NCBI RefSeq assembly: GCF_013177315.1
Contig: NZ_CP053661.1
Location: forward strand, 3,844,001-3,908,000
Direction: 5' to 3'
Source of the DNA: Thermoleptolyngbya sichuanensis A183
GTDB taxonomy: Bacteria > Cyanobacteriota > Cyanobacteriia > Elainellales > Elainellaceae
Length of the DNA: 64,000 bases
This document shows positions 46,401 to 54,279 of this stretch, in pieces (position 1 is the stretch's first letter; each line of letters opens with the position of its first letter). The translations under genes were made by a program, and so were the position numbers. The notes under the pieces were generated by a model that was not told where the DNA came from, did no database searches, and was given only the letters and a program-made list of their open reading frames with translations.

Positions 46401-47731
46401 CCGACGAAGGACAGATCCTGGCGGTGGGCGGCTACGACACCTTCACCAACGAGAAGATGGATGTGCCGCTGTCGGCTCCGGTGGGCTATAGCATGATCAC
46501 GCCAGTCACCACTATGATTAACGCGCTGGTGCGGATGGGCGATGTGGATGTGGCGACGGTCGCCGCTCAGGTGAAGGCGGCGCTGGGGCTGCCTGAGACG
46601 CTGGATCTGGGAACCTTTGACCCGATCATTGCCATGCGCGACGGCGACCCGAACGGGGCCAAGGTGATGGCAGCCCATGTGTCCATCTACACGCTGATGG
46701 ATCAGGCGGCAACGCTGCTGCGGGGGGCGACGGGGCTATCGGGCGAGATGCTGGCGATGCTGGTGACGGGGGCGATCGCCGATGCGATTGAACCGGGTCA
46801 GCCGCTGGATTTGAGCAATAGCTCGGTGGTGGCGAATATCCTGAAGACGACCGTTGGCGCACTGGAAATGGTCAGCCCTGCCCCGGAGCTAGCCAAGGTG
46901 ACGGCGATCGCCGATCAGGTCGCCACCATCATGGCGGAAGGTGTGCAGCGGCTCCAGGCGGTGCTGGCAAAACCGGGCAATGCGGCGGCGCTGCTGCGGG
47001 AAGTTAGCGAACTCCAGGGCTTCCTGGTCAACAACACCTCGAAGGATCTGGCGGCTGCGATCCTGGGTACGAAGACCATCGATCAGGTGCTAGATGCCAA
47101 TACCGGCGATGGGCTGCTGGCCGGGCTGAAGCGCCGCGAAGCCATGAAAAACCGAGCGACCCTTCCAGGCACCAACGAAATCGACTTCCTCAAGGGCACC
47201 AACCAGAGCGAAATTTTGGTGGGTCTGAAGAAGGGCGATCGCATCCGGGCACTGGGCGGCGACGACATGGTGGCCGGCGACTCGGGCAACGACTGGCTGC
47301 ACGGCGGCAACGGCAACGACACGCTGAACGGCGGGCAGGACGACGACACCCTGATCGGCGGCGCGGGCGATGACGTGCTGATTGGGCGCAGCGGCAAAGA
47401 CACGCTGATCGGCGGCAGAGGTCGCGACACCTTCCAGCTTGCCGCCAACAAGAAGGGCAGCAACCGTATCCGCGACTTCAAGGCCGCAGAAGACCGCATC
47501 GAAATCACGCTGGGTCGAGAGTTTGCAGAGCTGCCCATTGGCAAAGGTATCAGCGCCGAGCAGTTCCGCCTGGGCAGCAAGGCAGCGACCGAAACCGAGC
47601 GGTTTGTCTATAACCAAAAGACCGGAGCGCTGTTCTTTGACCTCGACGGCAGCGGCGCGGGTCAGCAGGTGAAGATTGCTCAACTCAACGCTGGCGCGTC
47701 TCTGACCCATGCTCAAATCTCGATTGCTTAA
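40484..47731 (+). CDS. Giant DUF4347 / cadherin-like / RTX secreted protein
   Basis: 2415 aa from the ATG at 40484, which has TAGGAG upstream. Residues about 30-200 are DUF4347 (DQVHLVTHGSEGCLQLG; LILYGCRVAAGETG). Residues about 405-1205 hold eight cadherin-like repeats of about 100 aa (ENVPANSVIGTFTTTDPDAG; FETKPNYTIRVRTTDQGG). A region unlike anything I know follows to about 1920, then a SdrD-B/EF-like calcium segment (IFLDANNNGVLDENEPY; DKNENGVIDPDEG), and near the end four to five RTX nonapeptides (GGNGNDTLNGGQDDDTLIGG) with the usual RDF...DRIEI tail. Probably exported by a type I system as a calcium-dependent adhesin; no secretion genes are adjacent. Confidence 0.92.
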   Translation: MSAVCLPSPVSRLSSSALTHSTQQVLSVPKSACTLVVFDRGIADLGTLVAGVSDAAGVLVLDAQQDAIAQITAVLTQYPQIDQVHLVTHGSEGCLQLGDRPLSLETLDRYAWELQSWFSAANAPRLILYGCRVAAGETGAEFLQKLHQLTGATIIASTTDTGSLSLGGNWELEMQVGPGSYQPVFSEGAIARFSGILSPVQFNLSGVLNRDVIANTGDSIQDSIDNQTNVMITQSVATAIGGANGQGLPDNGFFAANAFRPNMQLAYSNTNNGNNVWFATANGQSMNFAVPPGQYSEVHIAVLSTEGASSMRLTFHYSDGTTQTTGSITIPDWFDEITESASLYYMINGMDRAHNTAGTLFEDANNPAVFGARFLPNTGKTLQSVTVEKVGTTGYLNVMGATGVVNNLPTNVNLSSTSVNENVAAGFTVGGLSTVDPDAGNTHTYSLVAGAGDTDNATFSIVGNQLRINTPPDFETKSSYSIRVRTTDQGGLFFERVFTINVNDVNETPTNLTLSNTTRDENIPANSLIGNFGTVDPDTGNTHTYSLVAGAGDTDNAAFTIVGNELRINASPDFETKSSYSIRVRTTDQGGLFTERVFTVNINNLEEAPTNLQLSSNDLLENVPADTVVGTLSTIDPDVGDTHTYDLVSGTGDEDNAAFTIVGNELRINASPDFETKNSYSIRVRTTDQTGLFFDRVLTVYINNANEAPTDIILSSTSVEENVVPDTVVAALSAVDPDAEDEHTYLLVAGAGDNDNAAFALEGNELRINEMPDFEAKSVYRVRIRAVDRDGLFYEKAVQINITDVDESGNAPPTSISLSTASLDENVPANTVVGTFSTVDPNPGDVHTYSLVNGVGSTDNAAFTIVGNQLRINVSPDFEAKPRYNIRVRSRDQSGGIFERQMVITVNNVNETPTAINLSTTNINENLPANSAVAILSTVDSDAGNTHAYTLVSGEGDTDNAAFSIVGNQLRINTSPDFETKNSYSIRLRSTDQGGLFTERTVNIGINNVNEVPTQLEFSATNVNENVPANSVIGTFTTTDPDAGNTHTYTLVSGAGSADNAAFTIVGNQLRIRNAPDFETKPNYTIRVRTTDQGGQFFERQFSITVNDLNEAPTSITLSNNAVRENDAGVVIGRLTVADQDRNQTHSFTVSDQRFEVVNGQLKLKFGQSIDFEQEKQVNLSITAFDNGSPSLSRTQSFTINVQDVPEIDVEKFRSGVTGALTQLAVVLDNDLARSSLPILGTLSDRYVPAFLRNLTSTLVSGMANEEQLTVGEFQNRISRNLPGIRVLTDFSHAKQFEVTLDMTQTYNLGSVGLNSNMGLPMLSMRTTGSANASVLGGMRLTFGFHDDFGFYFNTNPSKTFFGAELTAALSNNFSAQATLGFLQASLTNDLSNPTRVTGGFKALLKDIDNIPGAPNDGDRLTLTELRRRNANSSFRELFSTEFAITPNLGMKARTGIANFEGMPSINFDLALKWNAFTYRDGRSSSGSPQLEFNNVTLDLGSFISGFARPVLTRIDNTIRPFRPVINFLNADTRILSSLGLTGPFDQNRDGRATVVEVVSTLSRWRFGRGIDTRFIDAISALDAAITALNQLTASDGNLAINFGSYSIGTVDTNAAPSSLSQSSPRTTRGQSTNSLTQASSNSRVRNFINALNRVEGLGFPILSDPNQAINLLLGRTATLFRYDMPDLDFNLRLEQKFPVIWPLEGRLFGDLRVRSNLDFGYDTFGFQEWQRAGYSSSAASRLIDGFYVTDFPGDEITVDATIGAGFGVNVGVAAGRIDGGLRGRAGIDLIDVGENARNPVWDSEYSRVWNEINRQIGHISFLRPLVGAQTIATLNSRGIREFVNLSDGRIRTTEITSRLSNPLSLFQIQGVVNVFLDAYARVGVRVFGKLIGKEWRKNLATFKIMEFSVGGGASVGRISQKYISGATIFLDANNNGVLDENEPYTISSFDGSYELKFATELFDKNENGVIDPDEGQILAVGGYDTFTNEKMDVPLSAPVGYSMITPVTTMINALVRMGDVDVATVAAQVKAALGLPETLDLGTFDPIIAMRDGDPNGAKVMAAHVSIYTLMDQAATLLRGATGLSGEMLAMLVTGAIADAIEPGQPLDLSNSSVVANILKTTVGALEMVSPAPELAKVTAIADQVATIMAEGVQRLQAVLAKPGNAAALLREVSELQGFLVNNTSKDLAAAILGTKTIDQVLDANTGDGLLAGLKRREAMKNRATLPGTNEIDFLKGTNQSEILVGLKKGDRIRALGGDDMVAGDSGNDWLHGGNGNDTLNGGQDDDTLIGGAGDDVLIGRSGKDTLIGGRGRDTFQLAANKKGSNRIRDFKAAEDRIEITLGREFAELPIGKGISAEQFRLGSKAATETERFVYNQKTGALFFDLDGSGAGQQVKIAQLNAGASLTHAQISIA

Positions 47732-47796
47732 GTAAGGCGTGATGGGTGACAGGGCAATGAAATGCTAGTGTAAGCCACACGGCTTCGTTTAGACTC

Positions 47797-47837
47797 ATCG
47801 AGGGTGTTTCCTGCGGGACGGCCCTCGATTTTTTTTG
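47797..47837 (+). terminator. Intrinsic terminator after the RTX gene
   Basis: Stem ATCGAGGG / CCCTCGAT with a 17-base spacer followed by eight T residues, 66 bp past the RTX stop codon. A classical Rho-independent terminator. Confidence 0.88.
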
Positions 47838-47846
47838 CGTTAAACC

Positions 47847-48387
47847 ATGCTCCTAGACTTGCCAAATTCAATTCGCCTGATTGCCACCGACATGGATGGG
47901 ACGCTGACCCGCCGGGGCAAGTTTACGCCGCTGCTGCTGCAAGCGCTGGAAGTCCTGCAATCGGCAGGCATTCCAGTGGTGATAGTGACGGGGCGATCGG
48001 CGGGCTGGGTGCAGGGCGTGGTGTCGTATCTGCCCGTAGCGGGGGCGATCGCCGAAAATGGCGGCGTGTTTCTTCCCGGAGACACCGAGCCGGAGTTCCT
48101 GGTTCATGTGCCTGATCTGGCCGATCATCGGCGATCGCTGGCCGATCTCTTTCACGACCTTCAAAACACGTTTCCCAAAATCCAGGAAGCCCCCGACAAC
48201 CGCTTCCGGCTGACGGACTGGACGTTTGATGTGCGGGGCTTGTCGGCAGCGGATTTGCAAACGATGGGCGATCGCTGCCAGGACGCGGGCTGGGGCTTTA
48301 CCTACAGCACCGTGCAGTGCCATATCAAGCCTGCTGCTCAGGACAAAGCCAGCGCCTTAGAACAAGTTTTGCAGCGGCACTTTCCCC
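47847..48387 (+). pseudogene. HAD family (mannosyl-3-phosphoglycerate phosphatase-like) hydrolase, truncated
   Basis: 180 residues remain, with motif I LIATDMDGTLT, the motif II region VIVTGRSAGWVQGVV and the cap GAIAENGGVFLPG. The end (QDKASALEQVLQRHFP) is the point just before the motif III/IV core in this family, where IS copy 3 begins, so the Lys and Asp of motifs III-IV are lost. The protein cannot be active. A short terminal frame (WELTQQILGRS, stop) right of IS copy 4 at 63209-63244 might be its lost 3' end, which I cannot prove. Confidence 0.85.
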
Positions 48388-49904
48388 CTTTAGTTTGGAC
48401 TAACTGGCATCACAATAATGCTCAACAGGATGCCATAAAGAATCTGCTCAACCGTTCATAACAGTTGAACTTAAGGAATTGGATACAATCCTGCTCGCAG
48501 TTAAGCTGCTGTTGCAACCGGACTGTTCAGGGATTGTTCGGATGTCTTGCGTTTCGAGGCTCGTTTTTTGACCATCGGATAGCAGGGACGAGGAGTTGGC
48601 TTGTGCCCCTTGCCTCGTCCTGGCGATTTACCACGAGGTTTAGGCGCAGGAGCAGGGGTGCCAATCGCTGCCAAAATGCCTGCAAACGCTTGTGCGACCC
48701 GACCCGGAGTCAACGTTTCTTGCGGTGCCTGCCAGGGCAAGGGGTGGTCAGTACAGTCCTTTCGCGCTAACCACAACTGCCAACTGAGCAACGGCATCAG
48801 GCTGCTCCACTGTTCGGTTGCCGATACAGAACTGAACTGGGGATGTGTCCAATATAGCCTCTGCTTGGCAAAGCGATACCAGTGTTCAATGGCAAAGCGA
48901 CGGAGGTAGTGCAACCACAGGGTTTCTAACGGAGGCATCTGCTCACCCAGCCAAACTAACCACAAAGGAGCCAAGCGTCGCGTGCTGCTCTGTGTCTCCA
49001 GCACCTCCACGCGCAACACTTCCATTGCCCGTTTGGGGGATTTGCGGAAATGGTATGCACTCCAACGACTGACCCGCACTCGTCCCCAGTTGGGATCATC
49101 GACTTCAACGGTTTCGACCGGGACACTCCAAGTGTCAGGGTCATTGAGTTTCATCTTATGTCCATGCTTGGCAGGTGCGCCTCGCCCTCGATACGCTGGG
49201 GGCGCGCCATAGACACATCGATTGGATGTAACCCGCAGCAGCAAGTCTGCCTCAATCCCTGCCGTTTGGTTGACAAAACTGGCATTGCCGTACCCTCGGT
49301 CGTAGATCGCCAACGGACGCACCGCTAACTGCCGAGTCACTTGTTTGAGTTGGAATGCCGCTTTACTGGCGGGTGTTTCAAAGCTGGTGATGCGCTCATG
49401 CCGCAATGGTAATGCCCAACTGCCCCTGTCTTCAGCAATCCAGGCTAAGGTACTGTAGTTTTGTCCGGCTATCGGGGCATGTCCTGTTCTGCCTGATAAG
49501 GTGCGGTCTTTCAAACGCCTGGCAGCAGGACGGTTCCACCGACTCGCATCACCTGCCAACAACGGTTGCTGCTGAGTCGGTATCTGCTGCACCAACAGCT
49601 TCAGCACCTTTGATCGGGGTAGGCGGCTATCGCGCAACGCTTCATAGGTGCTCGACCACTGGCGACGAAAGACAGGACTCTGCGATAGCCTCACAAACGA
49701 CACGATGCACGCACTCACTAACACGGCATCCATCAGATCAAACAGGGCATCTCTGGCGTTTCCCAAGCTGGCATACAACGTTTGGCGAAATTGCTGAAGT
49801 TCGTTGAAAATCATGGGGTCAATGTTGGTTGTACTTCATTGACCTTACGGCAGTCGGTGCTTCTCATTGACTGCCTTCCTCTTCACCATTAGTCCAAACT
49901 AAAG
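48388..49904 (-). mobile_element. Insertion sequence, copy 3 (1517 bp)
   Basis: Same terminal repeats and length as copy 1. Flanking hexamers TTCCCC (left) and TCCCAC (right) are not a duplication. Left is the HAD fragment; right is a truncated phage-type ATPase. Opposite in orientation to copy 4, with which it brackets the prophage-like segment. Confidence 0.95.
48501..49814 (-). CDS. DDE transposase of IS copy 3
   Basis: 437 aa, identical to the protein of copy 1; intact. Confidence 0.9.
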   Translation of the reverse strand: MIFNELQQFRQTLYASLGNARDALFDLMDAVLVSACIVSFVRLSQSPVFRRQWSSTYEALRDSRLPRSKVLKLLVQQIPTQQQPLLAGDASRWNRPAARRLKDRTLSGRTGHAPIAGQNYSTLAWIAEDRGSWALPLRHERITSFETPASKAAFQLKQVTRQLAVRPLAIYDRGYGNASFVNQTAGIEADLLLRVTSNRCVYGAPPAYRGRGAPAKHGHKMKLNDPDTWSVPVETVEVDDPNWGRVRVSRWSAYHFRKSPKRAMEVLRVEVLETQSSTRRLAPLWLVWLGEQMPPLETLWLHYLRRFAIEHWYRFAKQRLYWTHPQFSSVSATEQWSSLMPLLSWQLWLARKDCTDHPLPWQAPQETLTPGRVAQAFAGILAAIGTPAPAPKPRGKSPGRGKGHKPTPRPCYPMVKKRASKRKTSEQSLNSPVATAA

Positions 49905-50822
49905 TCCCACAAGTTCCGTCATCACCTCAATTGAGATCCGATCGCCCCAGTCACTCATCTCGTCACACAGCAGCGTCCAGTGATCCTCGTCCACTAGGGG
50001 GTCATAGTCCTCAATGGTGCCGCGATCTGTGAGACGGCGTTTTGCTTCAATGACGAACTCCCGCAGCCCCTGCTCTGCGGACTGATAGTCCACGCCTCTG
50101 CCGTAAACTTTCAGACCCTTAAAATCGCTGGCCCGCGCCAGCGGGTTAATCACCATAACGCGATCGCCCCGCTTGGCTTGCTCCATGCCAAACCACGCCA
50201 GCTTGCTAGATTTGCCACTGCCCTGCGGGCCAAAGATGCGGATGCAGGGCGCATCTAGCAATTGGAAGAGTCCGGCATATCGCGGGTCGCGGCTGTGATC
50301 CACGACTTTGGGCGGTGGTTCTGGCTTTGGTTCCGGCTTTGGCTCTGGTGCTGGTTTCTCCACTTTTTCAGGAGTTCCAGAACCGATCGGCTGGAGGTCG
50401 GGCGGCAGTTCTACCGTCAGATCTTCTATCTCGATCGGCAACCCAAGGCGATCGCGCCACTTGTTACCAAACTCTCGTTGCAGCGCCTGCTGCATGTTGG
50501 GGTCAAAGAGTGCGCCCCGCTCTGCCCGCTCCAGCAGTTCCGCCAGCTCGTCCCTAAGGGTGCGGGGTTGCTGTTGTTGTGGTTGGAGCGATCGCCAGTC
50601 CACCGCGCTCGCCGCCGCCAGCCCCAGCCCAACGGTCGCCAGCGCCAGCGCCGGAGCCATGCTGAAATTGCGCTCTTGCACCTGCACGGGCAGCACGCCG
50701 GTTTGCTGCAACGCAGTTGTGGCGTTGTCAGACAAAACCAACTGCGTGCTGCGTCCCTTGGCGGCGATTGCCACCGACAGGAGCAAGCAGACAGTGGATG
50801 TGGCGTAGAGCAAAGGTTTCAT
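49905..50822 (-). pseudogene. Membrane-anchored P-loop ATPase, 3'-truncated
   Basis: 305 residues remain. There are two N-terminal hydrophobic helices (LLYATSTVCLLLSVAIAA; APALALATVGLGLAAASAV), a Pro/Glu/Lys-rich linker, then Walker A IFGPQGSGKSSK and Walker B WTLLCDEMSDWG. The C-terminus is cut by IS copy 3. The start ATG at 50822 overlaps the stop of the upstream gene (ATGA), which means translational coupling. The layout recalls DNA-translocase or conjugation coupling ATPases; family not certain. Confidence 0.7.
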
Positions 50823-51751
50823 GGCTGTAGCTCTAGTGGTTCTAGCTGCCTGGTCTGTGGGTTGTACTGCATCCCCGCCTGCTGTTGGGCGGGTTGCTTC
50901 ATCTTCATAAAGGTGTTGGCGACGCCGTTGGGCGTTTGGGCATCCAACTGCTGGGTCGCATTTAGATATTTGACGCGGGCGAACCGCCACAAGTCTGGTT
51001 GCCACTGGTGCGGCTCAGTGCGGTTTTCTCGAATCCGATCTAGTGCCCGATTCAGGCTGCTGATCAGTAACAGCTCGTCGGTATTGCCCACTTGGGTGGC
51101 GGCTTGCCAGCGCTCATCTAGGGTGCGTTGCTGCCACGCGACGCACTGCTCTTGAGTGAGCTGGTAGCAGGGATGTCCTGGTGTCGCCATCCCCAGCGTG
51201 ATGCCGATAAACCACTCATTGACTTTGCGCTGCAAAAGCTGAGATTCCATCTCGCCCATGACCCGGCGACCCGCGTCCAGGATTTCGGCGGCAGTGGCGG
51301 GGCGCACGCCCTCAGTAGTCTGGATCGGCTGATCCAGCACAATTCCCACCGCAGCGTCGTAAACAACCTGCTTCGACTGCGCCGCCAGCGGCGTAGTGAT
51401 CGCTGCCTCCTGGATCTGGTTGCCCGACAGCACCAGAGTCCCCAGCGCCACCATGCTGGCTGGCACGATCACGATAAAGAAAAGTTTGGGGTAGTGGCGC
51501 ATGAAACCATTGGTCAGCCCCATGAAGACCGCACCAAAGTTCGGACTCGGGAGGCTGGGTCGTTCCCGATGGGCAATCTGATCTCGCGGCACGGGACGCG
51601 CCGGAACCTCGCGAGGGGGCGCGGCTTGCCCGAAACCAGGCGCAATGTCTTGCAGCCCCTGCCAGTAGCCTGACGTGGGTGGTTCATCTGTTAGATATTC
51701 GTCGGGGTCAATGTAGGCATCGCCCCCGTAGAAATTCATCCCTGCATCCAT
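50819..51751 (-). CDS. Hypothetical single-pass membrane protein
   Basis: 310 aa, not recognised. Acidic N-terminus (DAYIDPDEYLTDEP), one clear membrane helix near residue 90 (LFFIVIVPASMVALGTLVLS), and a soluble helical C-terminal domain with two cysteines (GHPCYQLTQEQCVAWQQ). It overlaps the ATPase gene by four bases. Size, topology and coupling suggest the two products work together at the membrane, perhaps in DNA transfer. Confidence 0.7.
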   Translation of the reverse strand: MDAGMNFYGGDAYIDPDEYLTDEPPTSGYWQGLQDIAPGFGQAAPPREVPARPVPRDQIAHRERPSLPSPNFGAVFMGLTNGFMRHYPKLFFIVIVPASMVALGTLVLSGNQIQEAAITTPLAAQSKQVVYDAAVGIVLDQPIQTTEGVRPATAAEILDAGRRVMGEMESQLLQRKVNEWFIGITLGMATPGHPCYQLTQEQCVAWQQRTLDERWQAATQVGNTDELLLISSLNRALDRIRENRTEPHQWQPDLWRFARVKYLNATQQLDAQTPNGVANTFMKMKQPAQQQAGMQYNPQTRQLEPLELQP

Positions 51752-51782
51752 ACCTTTTACCTATCACTCCGGCGTATTTTCA

Positions 51783-51944
51783 TCACTGACGCGGGGCAAT
51801 CAGCCCCAAGGCGGCCCCGAAGGCGAAGCCCGTGACGACCACGCCGCCCGTGAGCGCAGCGCCCGCCACCACGACGATGCCGCTGGCGATCGCCGCCATG
51901 CCCCAACCTCCGTACACCATCCGTTCTGCGATCGCCAACATCAT
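51783..51944 (-). CDS. Small two-helix membrane protein
   Basis: 53 aa; MLAIAERMVYGGWGMAAIAS then VVVAGAALTGGVVVTGFAFG gives two glycine/alanine-rich helices. The start at 51944 is set by a GGGAGG sequence 8-10 bases upstream; a longer frame would overlap the next gene by 150 bp. It could be a holin-like or pilin-like subunit; not identified. Confidence 0.6.
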   Translation of the reverse strand: MMLAIAERMVYGGWGMAAIASGIVVVAGAALTGGVVVTGFAFGAALGLIAPRQ

Positions 51945-51976
51945 GGCGGCTTCCTCCCGTTGCTCTCTTGCGGCGA

Positions 51977-52570
51977 TTATTCGTCCGATCCGATAGAAGG
52001 CAGCGCAGCGCGCTGCGGCAACAGCGCTGGCAGTGCGGATATCGTGTCCCCACTGGTCATCTGGGCCAATGCGTCGGGGCGCAACTGGAGCAACTGATGC
52101 GCCTGCTGCGCTAGATTGCCGCCCGTCCAAGGGGACAAAAAAGCGGCTGTCAGGTTATTTCGGGCGGCTTGGACGCGATCGCTCTGGCGAATTTGTGGTG
52201 CGCCGATCAGCGCCCCTGTTAGTTGGTAAAACGCTACGTTGGACTGAACGGCGGCCTCTACCGCTGCGGGCAGCACCGCACTAACCACGTCGCCCTGCAT
52301 CCCGCCAATCCCTTCTTGGGCCCCGGCGTAGGCTGCATTGTCCGTGTCTTCGACTGGGGCGGAGGACTCTTCTTGCTGGCGGAACTCCGCGACCACTTGG
52401 GCTGCGGTCTTGCTTTTCGCCTGCATGACCTGAAGCACCTGATACATCTGGGCTTCCTGTCCCTCTGTGTAGTTGGGAGACTTTGCCTCAAATAGGGCGA
52501 TCGCAATTTCATCCACCTTGGCGGCGGATTTCAAATCCCACTTTTGCTTAAGCTGCGTTCTCGTAGGCAT
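51977..52570 (-). CDS. Hypothetical phage/plasmid protein
   Basis: 197 aa, not recognised. N-terminal basic/helical part (TRTQLKQKWDLKSAAKVDEI), Ala/Gln-rich C-terminus (VSAVLPAAVEAAVQSNVAFY; NLAQQAHQLLQLRPDALAQM). Overlaps the gene upstream by 23 bp and lies 32 bp from the small membrane protein, in a compact minus-strand run of five genes. Confidence 0.65.
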   Translation of the reverse strand: MPTRTQLKQKWDLKSAAKVDEIAIALFEAKSPNYTEGQEAQMYQVLQVMQAKSKTAAQVVAEFRQQEESSAPVEDTDNAAYAGAQEGIGGMQGDVVSAVLPAAVEAAVQSNVAFYQLTGALIGAPQIRQSDRVQAARNNLTAAFLSPWTGGNLAQQAHQLLQLRPDALAQMTSGDTISALPALLPQRAALPSIGSDE

Positions 52571-52913
52571 GTGCCTCTTCCTCTTCCTCTTGAATAATTA
52601 CTGCTTCCAACTGGGCTTGCGTTCCGCCACGGGCAAGCCAGATGCAGACCCGCACCAACTTGCGGACATCTTCTGGCTGGTAGAAGGGCAGCTCGGAGTC
52701 AACGCCCTCAACATCACACCACCGCACCCAGACGTTGCGGGTGATGGGGTTTTGGAGGCTGAGGCGACGACGATATCGAGGGTTGGCAGCGGCGCGAACC
52801 CTAGCCAACATTTGCTTGACCTCTTGCCGCCCCAGCTCCAGATCCACGGGCGCGGCATCTAAACCGCAGCTGGCGATCGCCTCATTGATTTCTTGCTGAT
52901 GGATAACCTTCAT
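52548..52913 (-). CDS. Hypothetical protein, first gene of minus-strand run
   Basis: 121 aa from the ATG at 52913 (MKVIHQQEINEAIASCG); not recognised. Basic centre (MLARVRAAANPRYRRRLSLQ) and a run of six Glu near the C-terminus. It overlaps the following gene. Upstream lies a cluster of GTTCCAT motifs. Confidence 0.65.
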   Translation of the reverse strand: MKVIHQQEINEAIASCGLDAAPVDLELGRQEVKQMLARVRAAANPRYRRRLSLQNPITRNVWVRWCDVEGVDSELPFYQPEDVRKLVRVCIWLARGGTQAQLEAVIIQEEEEEAHAYENAA

Positions 52914-52968
52914 GGAACGCTGGCGGAACATTCATGGACTTCCATCACTGTTCCATGAGCGTTCCATA
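52912..52968. promoter_or_regulatory. Cluster of GTTCCAT / ATGGAAC motifs
   Basis: ATGGAAC at 52912, TTCATGGA at 52931, TTCCATCA at 52940, GTTCCATGA at 52950 and GTTCCATA at 52961 lie within 57 bp over the start of a minus-strand gene and upstream of a divergent plus-strand gene. They may be repressor half-sites of the element; inference from density and position. Confidence 0.45.
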
Positions 52969-53052
52969 GCTGGAAATGATGAGTTAATAATTTTATGAAC
53001 CCGCTTTTTTTACGCCATAATTGGGGAAAGTTAAAGTTTTGGAAGCACTGCC

Positions 53053-53433
53053 TTGCGATCCATTGCCCCACCGCAACGATCCCTTGCCCCACGGATTTCG
53101 TTCCCGCAGTTAGTTCAACTGCTGGAGCGTCATCTTCTGGCAGGCAAAACCGCGATCCACCCGACCGAGTTCTTTGACCGGTGGATCAAGAAAATCTATA
53201 ATGTGTTTCCAGACGAGCCGAACTACCGTCAGGCTTGCCTGACGGAACTCATGATCAATCTCAACGGGGTCGTGACGCGAGAATCAATTATTGGTAATTG
53301 GCGTTGGGAAGGCGAAAAGCAGCAGTTCCCCAACTACCTGCCCGCCATGCTGTTCCAGATTCATCAGCGCTACTGCCTGCTGGACGCGCTCCACCTGCTG
53401 CCCCGGCGATCACTCTATCGTGAGAATCAATGA
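53053..53433 (+). CDS. Hypothetical phage/plasmid protein
   Basis: 126 aa, not recognised. Starts at a TTG with GGAAG 8 bases upstream. The segment AIHPTEFFDRWIKKIYNVFP and LTELMINLNGVVTRESIIGN suggest an all-helical soluble domain. Its stop overlaps the next start by four bases. Confidence 0.6.
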   Translation: MRSIAPPQRSLAPRISFPQLVQLLERHLLAGKTAIHPTEFFDRWIKKIYNVFPDEPNYRQACLTELMINLNGVVTRESIIGNWRWEGEKQQFPNYLPAMLFQIHQRYCLLDALHLLPRRSLYRENQ

Positions 53434-53993
53434 CGAGTCTACAGAGCGCAATTCAGTGGTGTCAGCAGCAGGCATCTATCCAGGATCTGGTGCTACTGCT
53501 AGACGAAATCGTGGTACTGCTCCGCAACGCTATCCTGGCGCAGGATATGCCGATCCAGACCATACAGGACGTGATCGAACAGTCGCTGTTGGTGCGCGGC
53601 TGGAATCTGGCGAACTTAGCGCAGATCAGCGGTATAGAGCTGCCCCGGCTGCGGGAAATTCTGGATCATGAGGGTCTGCCGCCCTCCAGTGAGGAACTAG
53701 CGGCGATCGCGCCCACCTGCTATAGGCCCGACGGAGCCGCCTGGGCAGCCGAGGAGCTGGAAGTGTTGGCAAAAGTCCAGTACGGCGCACAATACTACGC
53801 GCAGTACACCTCGCTGTCGATGCTGATCCTCAGAAACTGGAACTTGCTGTGCCGCACCCCCATGCCAATCGAACGGCTCCAGGCGCTGCGGGATGGCGAA
53901 GACCCAACGGAAGCCGATATCCTGCGGCTGGTGCTGCACCTGCGGCTGGAGGAAGCTTTCGTACGGAATCTGGCGAATGGGGCGATCACATGA
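53430..53993 (+). CDS. Hypothetical protein with possible HTH
   Basis: 187 aa. RGWNLANLAQISGIELPRLR near residue 56 reads as a helix-turn-helix, and PTEADILRLVLHLRLEEAFV near the end as a second; the DNA-binding role is inferred. ATGA overlaps at both ends link it to its neighbours in a three-gene unit. Confidence 0.6.
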   Translation: MTSLQSAIQWCQQQASIQDLVLLLDEIVVLLRNAILAQDMPIQTIQDVIEQSLLVRGWNLANLAQISGIELPRLREILDHEGLPPSSEELAAIAPTCYRPDGAAWAAEELEVLAKVQYGAQYYAQYTSLSMLILRNWNLLCRTPMPIERLQALRDGEDPTEADILRLVLHLRLEEAFVRNLANGAIT

Positions 53994-54199
53994 CTGAACC
54001 GAAAATTACACATGTTTGGGCGCTATACAAGAACCACCCTGGCGTTCATGGGAAACTTGTCGGCATCTTTAGTTCTGCCGACCTCGCCAAGAGCTGCGCT
54101 TTAATTCAGCCTCAACTTCAAGGCGACTGGACGCCCAGAGAAGTGCATGACTCTTATATCTGGATAGACCGACTTGTTGAGCAGAGGGCGATCGCATGA
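53990..54199 (+). CDS. Small hypothetical protein
   Basis: 69 aa (EPKITHVWALYKNHPGVHGK; PREVHDSYIWIDRLVEQ). It begins inside the stop of the previous gene (ATGA) and looks like one of the small DUF7336-type beta/alpha proteins that accompany phage genes; family not certain. Confidence 0.6.
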   Translation: MTEPKITHVWALYKNHPGVHGKLVGIFSSADLAKSCALIQPQLQGDWTPREVHDSYIWIDRLVEQRAIA

Positions 54200-54279
54200 T
54201 CTGTTCTGACGGAAGCAGCAGGTTGAGCAGTCCGCAGAGCAGCAAAATCAAGAGCCAAAACCGCCACGCCCGCAGTACG

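Noticed and set aside
45437-46678. 413-aa minus-strand frame inside the RTX gene
   Set aside because: Complement of the conserved coding frame; no domain pattern, no start signal.
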